Shown here in pieces: positions 12,735 to 15,679 of a DNA stretch of 15,679 nt. The stretch spans positions 1-15,679 of the forward strand of contig SVHQ01000020.1 of the NCBI GenBank assembly GCA_015055785.1, given 5' to 3'. This DNA is from Clostridiales bacterium. GTDB lineage: Bacteria > Bacillota_A > Clostridia > Christensenellales > Borkfalkiaceae. Both the position numbers and the translations under genes were made by a program. The notes beneath the pieces are model-generated. The model searched no databases, was not told where the DNA came from, and saw only the letters and a program-made list of their open reading frames with translations. The first letter of the stretch is position 1, and each line of letters begins with the position of its first letter.

Positions 12735-12817
12735 GAAAATTACCTTTACGTCTTTGCCGTAAACACTTTTTTGCAATTTTATTTGCTTAGTGATTATTTA
12801 TCAAAATTTTTTGATTT

Positions 12818-14506
12818 TTAAAAATTCAACGCGTACATGGTTGCCACAAATGCTAAAAAACAGCATATCGAGAGCGACCTTTTCACTCTCTTTGGCATAT
12901 TCCATTTATCCGTCAAAAACACCCAACCGCCATAATAGCATATCATACTCCCAAAAGAAAGGCGTATGCCGTATAACGCAAACGTAGAAAAATCCATTCC
13001 CTCAAAGATTAACAAGGCAACATTCCACACCATTGAAGGCAAAGACAAAATAACCGAGCTCCACGCTAACGGCAAAATACTACCCAATAGCACAAACAGC
13101 AATAATGCGGAAAATATTGCGCTGATAAAAGGCACGAAAATGCCGTTTAACAGCAAACCCCACAAGGATAGATATTCAAAATTATATAAAAGCAAAGGCG
13201 ACGTTGCAATTTGTGCCGCGAGAGAAACGCTCGCAAAAGAAACCATCGCACGCAACATTCTTCCGCCAACGCCAAGCGGCGCGGCATCCCCTTTTCTCGT
13301 GGGGTTAGAACGTGCGCGCTCGTTTAAGCGAAATAGCCGAACTGTCTTTTTCTTGATAAATTCTGCACCCTTTTCCATTACCAAACGTAAAGGTCTTGCA
13401 AACAAAGCGATTCCCAAACACGCCAAAAGACAGCTGAAAACCTACGGCAAAAAGCTCGGTTGGCTTTATAAGTAACACGAGGATTGCCGCCAAGCCCGTG
13501 GCTTGCAACATATCCGATTCCGTGCCTATCAATTTCGCCGCATAGGAAACCAAACACAAGGTCATCGCGCGCACAACGGACGAGGAAAATCCGCAAACGC
13601 CTGCATACAACACTAACAAAACCGCGACCATTAAAAAACGAACGGGTTTTGCAAGGGCTTTCAAGCGCTTCTTTTCCGTCAACCAAAGACAAAACCCATA
13701 CAGCGCGCCCACGTGCAGACCAGAAACGGCAAATATATGCGCAATGCCGCCCATACGCACGTTTTCCAACAAACCTTTTTCTATCAGTGCAGTATCTCCC
13801 GTCAACACCGCAAGCGTCACACTCGCAGAAACGTTGTCCATGCCGATAAACAATCTTTCTTCCACCGCCGCGCGAATACGCAAAAATATATTGGAGGATT
13901 TACCAACCACCGCACAGCTTTCCACGTCCTCTACGAGAAACTGCACGTTATCGCCAATATCCTCCGCGCGAAAACCATAATCGTTGAAATACCCCGTTTC
14001 CGTTCGCACGTTTCCAAGCAATAAAATTTCATCACAAACGCCTATGTTTTTGCCAAAGGATAGGGGCATGTACGCGACGAGTTTACCCTTTTCGGCATTT
14101 TTGCCAATAAAAACGTCTTGTAAAACGAGCTTTACAGAGTAGTCGTATTCCGCCTTTTCCACGACAGTCCCCACCACGCTATACGCTCCATGATACCGTT
14201 TACAATCGGCATATTTATCCAGTGTAGCACCAAACGAAAAGCAACCCAGCATAAAAGATATCGCCAAAACCACAACAGCCGAAAACGTTATCAAGACTTT
14301 CTTCTTTTCCTTGCAAAAGAAAAGCGGCGCGACGAATATAGGAATTAAAAGAAGCATCCACCAAATAGAAAAATGATAAAAAGATAGGCATACGAAAATA
14401 CAATACCAAAACAAAGAAAAATCGCCGTGAAAAACACTGGGCGGAAATTGAAAAGTTTATCCCCTTCCCTTTTAGGTATGTTCACAGCGATTTCTTGATA
14501 ATTCAT
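12818..14506 (-). pseudogene. comEC: comEC (DNA-uptake channel), interrupted by two frameshifts
   Basis: ComEC is the inner-membrane channel for single-stranded DNA in natural transformation. The homology runs through three reading segments. Segment one (ATG 14506, stop 14345) has the typical N-terminus FNFRPVFFTAIFLCFG. Segment two (about 14360 to 13430) carries the OB-like region and the core motif IFAVSGLHVGALYG. Segment three (about 13430 to 12818) continues the membrane core from ACLGIALFARPL. Segments one and three share a frame and segment two is shifted, so two compensating indels are needed: near 14350 and in TCTTTTGG near 13430, where FQLS should lead into LACLGIAL. No C-terminal metallo-beta-lactamase domain is present. 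Short T runs at both sites leave assembly error possible. Confidence 0.8.
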
Positions 14507-14516
14507 AACAATTTAA

Positions 14517-15679
14517 TTATGCCAACGATATTCTATCGGATACAGAGCGCACAAACAAACCTTTGTCTTCGCCCAACGTAACGCAATCGTTTACATAGGA
14601 AACAAACTTATCCGAGGGTTTGGAAACGCGCAGCACTGTTGCGACAATTGTTTGCACTTCTTCCATATACAATGCCACCTTATCCTCCAAAGCACTGCGA
14701 ACAATGGCAATAATTTCATAAGGTGTGTAATCAAATTCCTCGCGGCGTAAAGGCTCGCCCGTTTCCACGCGGTATCTTTCATAGCCTACATTTCTATCCG
14801 TTTTGCGATAGAACGCCATGCCGAATATCTTTTCATATTTAAAGCCGCAAAGCGCAATGAGTGCCTGCATTCTCGTTTCCACTTTAGCACCGTATTTGGT
14901 AATGCCGAGGCTGGTCAAACATCTTCTTACGAGGAAATCGAAAGAAATAGGTTCTTCCGCGGCAACAATCGTTTTCAAACGCTCGATAATTTCCTTATCG
15001 TTCTCACTCGAAGTAATGTACGTAACGTTTTCAAAACGTTCAGGAAGCGCCGCCACTTTATAGGGTTTCTTACAACGCGTAAGCTCTGCACCGCCGCGTT
15101 TTTCCGCACCCGTTAATTTATCCAGCAAATCCTTTATCTTCTTGATTTCACGTTTGGGATTGTTATAATAGTTGACCGAATACAAACGCGCTACGTTCCA
15201 ATTGTTACGCTTGAGCGTTTGAATCTGCAAAATATTTCTGTCCTTTGTGGAGAAATTGTTGGGCGTATCGCACATAATCGCCAAAATGAAACGGTGTCTG
15301 TTGCGAGGATCAATAACGGCAACGTCAATCTTAAAGCCGGAAACCCCCACGTCATAACGGCATTCATAACCATACGAAGAAAGTTCTTCCGCGATATATT
15401 TCCCAAGTCCTACCTTTTTCGTCACGAGATTATTCGACGAAATTGCCAAGTTTGTTCTGCCCTTTTCTGCAAATTCAAGGAACGCCTTTAAGCCGGCAAC
15501 GCCTTTCGAATTTGTTTTAGATAAATCAATCATCGCGCCTGTCATGGAAGTGAACACCACCATTTCTTCACGCGCACGCGATACGGCAACGTTGAGTCGG
15601 CGCCAACCACCCACTTGGTTTAAAGGCCCGAAATTCAACGAAACTCTGCCCGTCCTATCTGGCCCGTAACAAACAGAGA
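14517..15679 (-). CDS. Large SF1 DNA2/NAM7-like helicase, C-terminal part (5' end outside the window)
   Basis: The frame is open to the right edge; the visible part begins SVCYGPDRTGRVSLNFGPLN. Helicase motif VI is clear in GGWRRLNVAVSRAREEM. Next comes a restriction-endonuclease-like domain of the REase_MTES_1575 type (YECRYDVGVSGFKIDVAV, then FILAIMCD), and finally a DUF3320-like region (EPISFDFLVRRCLTSLGI to residues before SDRISLA). These multidomain proteins are usually over 1500 residues and often start with DUF4011; roughly the last 387 codons are seen. Their cellular role is unclear, with links to nucleic-acid maintenance and some defence-associated helicases. In the nuclease-like domain the expected Glu of the IECDG strand is Met (AIMCD). 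The stop lies 11 bases before comEC. Confidence 0.85.
   Translation of the reverse strand, partial: SVCYGPDRTGRVSLNFGPLNQVGGWRRLNVAVSRAREEMVVFTSMTGAMIDLSKTNSKGVAGLKAFLEFAEKGRTNLAISSNNLVTKKVGLGKYIAEELSSYGYECRYDVGVSGFKIDVAVIDPRNRHRFILAIMCDTPNNFSTKDRNILQIQTLKRNNWNVARLYSVNYYNNPKREIKKIKDLLDKLTGAEKRGGAELTRCKKPYKVAALPERFENVTYITSSENDKEIIERLKTIVAAEEPISFDFLVRRCLTSLGITKYGAKVETRMQALIALCGFKYEKIFGMAFYRKTDRNVGYERYRVETGEPLRREEFDYTPYEIIAIVRSALEDKVALYMEEVQTIVATVLRVSKPSDKFVSYVNDCVTLGEDKGLFVRSVSDRISLA

Noticed and set aside
12800..12815. ATCAAAA-TT-TTTTGAT hairpin after comEC as a terminator
   Set aside because: The stem is only A/T with one G-C pair per arm and has no following T run on the minus strand, so it would be too weak to call.
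14068..14077. Another CATGTACGCG match to the gene-end motif
   Set aside because: It lies inside comEC coding sequence (Ala-Tyr-Met codons) and shares only 10 bases, so it can be chance.

Overview
The window looks like chromosomal DNA from an AT-leaning, spore-forming member of the Bacillota (Clostridia-like). Indications are spoVA sporulation genes, a CdaA-type diadenylate cyclase, the comEC-holA gene pair, an IS3-family remnant of a type common in clostridia, strong AGGAGG-like ribosome sites, and near-consensus sigma-A promoters with TATAAT boxes. No rRNA, tRNA or CRISPR array was seen. The species cannot be named from the sequence alone.

Layout. Positions 1-756 hold the 5' two thirds or so of a divergently transcribed nagA (amino-sugar catabolism) facing an AraC-family regulator (757-1629). 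Downstream of the regulator is a scar: the last ~110 bp and right end of an IS3-family element, then a truncated spoVAD, an intact spoVAC and a 38-codon leader ORF that overlaps the spoVAC start. This spoVA locus is therefore broken. Positions 2743-4573 carry a 558-residue membrane protein of unknown function with its own strong promoter and terminator. Positions 4594-5545 hold a nitrilase-fold protein that has lost its catalytic residues, and divergent to it a 29-residue DUF3789-like membrane peptide. An N-acetylhexosamine-kinase-like sugar kinase (5551-6654, minus) is divergent from a lipoprotein polysaccharide deacetylase (6942-7859, plus), which converges on an alpha/beta-hydrolase esterase (7928-8761, minus).

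Positions 8762-9086 are non-coding but highly structured: four short perfect hairpins followed by a ~125-bp imperfect palindrome that includes the stop codon of the next gene. From there to the right edge all genes are on the minus strand. Read in the direction of transcription they are the C-terminal part of a large SF1 helicase with a DUF3320-like tail (partial), comEC (two frameshifts), holA, cdaA, a 34-residue single-helix membrane peptide that resembles only the N-terminus of CdaR/YbbR, and aspartate kinase. cdaA, the micro-gene and the aspartate kinase look like one operon.

Themes. The left half mixes amino-sugar and envelope metabolism (NagA, hexosamine-kinase-like protein, polysaccharide deacetylase, esterase). 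The right half is housekeeping (DNA uptake and replication, c-di-AMP, aspartate-family amino acids). The best leads are the CdaR-like micro-gene next to cdaA, the broken spoVA locus, the pseudo-nitrilase, the hairpin and palindrome block, a 15-17-base motif found three times at gene 3' ends, and several perfect odd-spaced palindromes placed in promoters. I did not find a convincing new multi-gene defence or mobile system.
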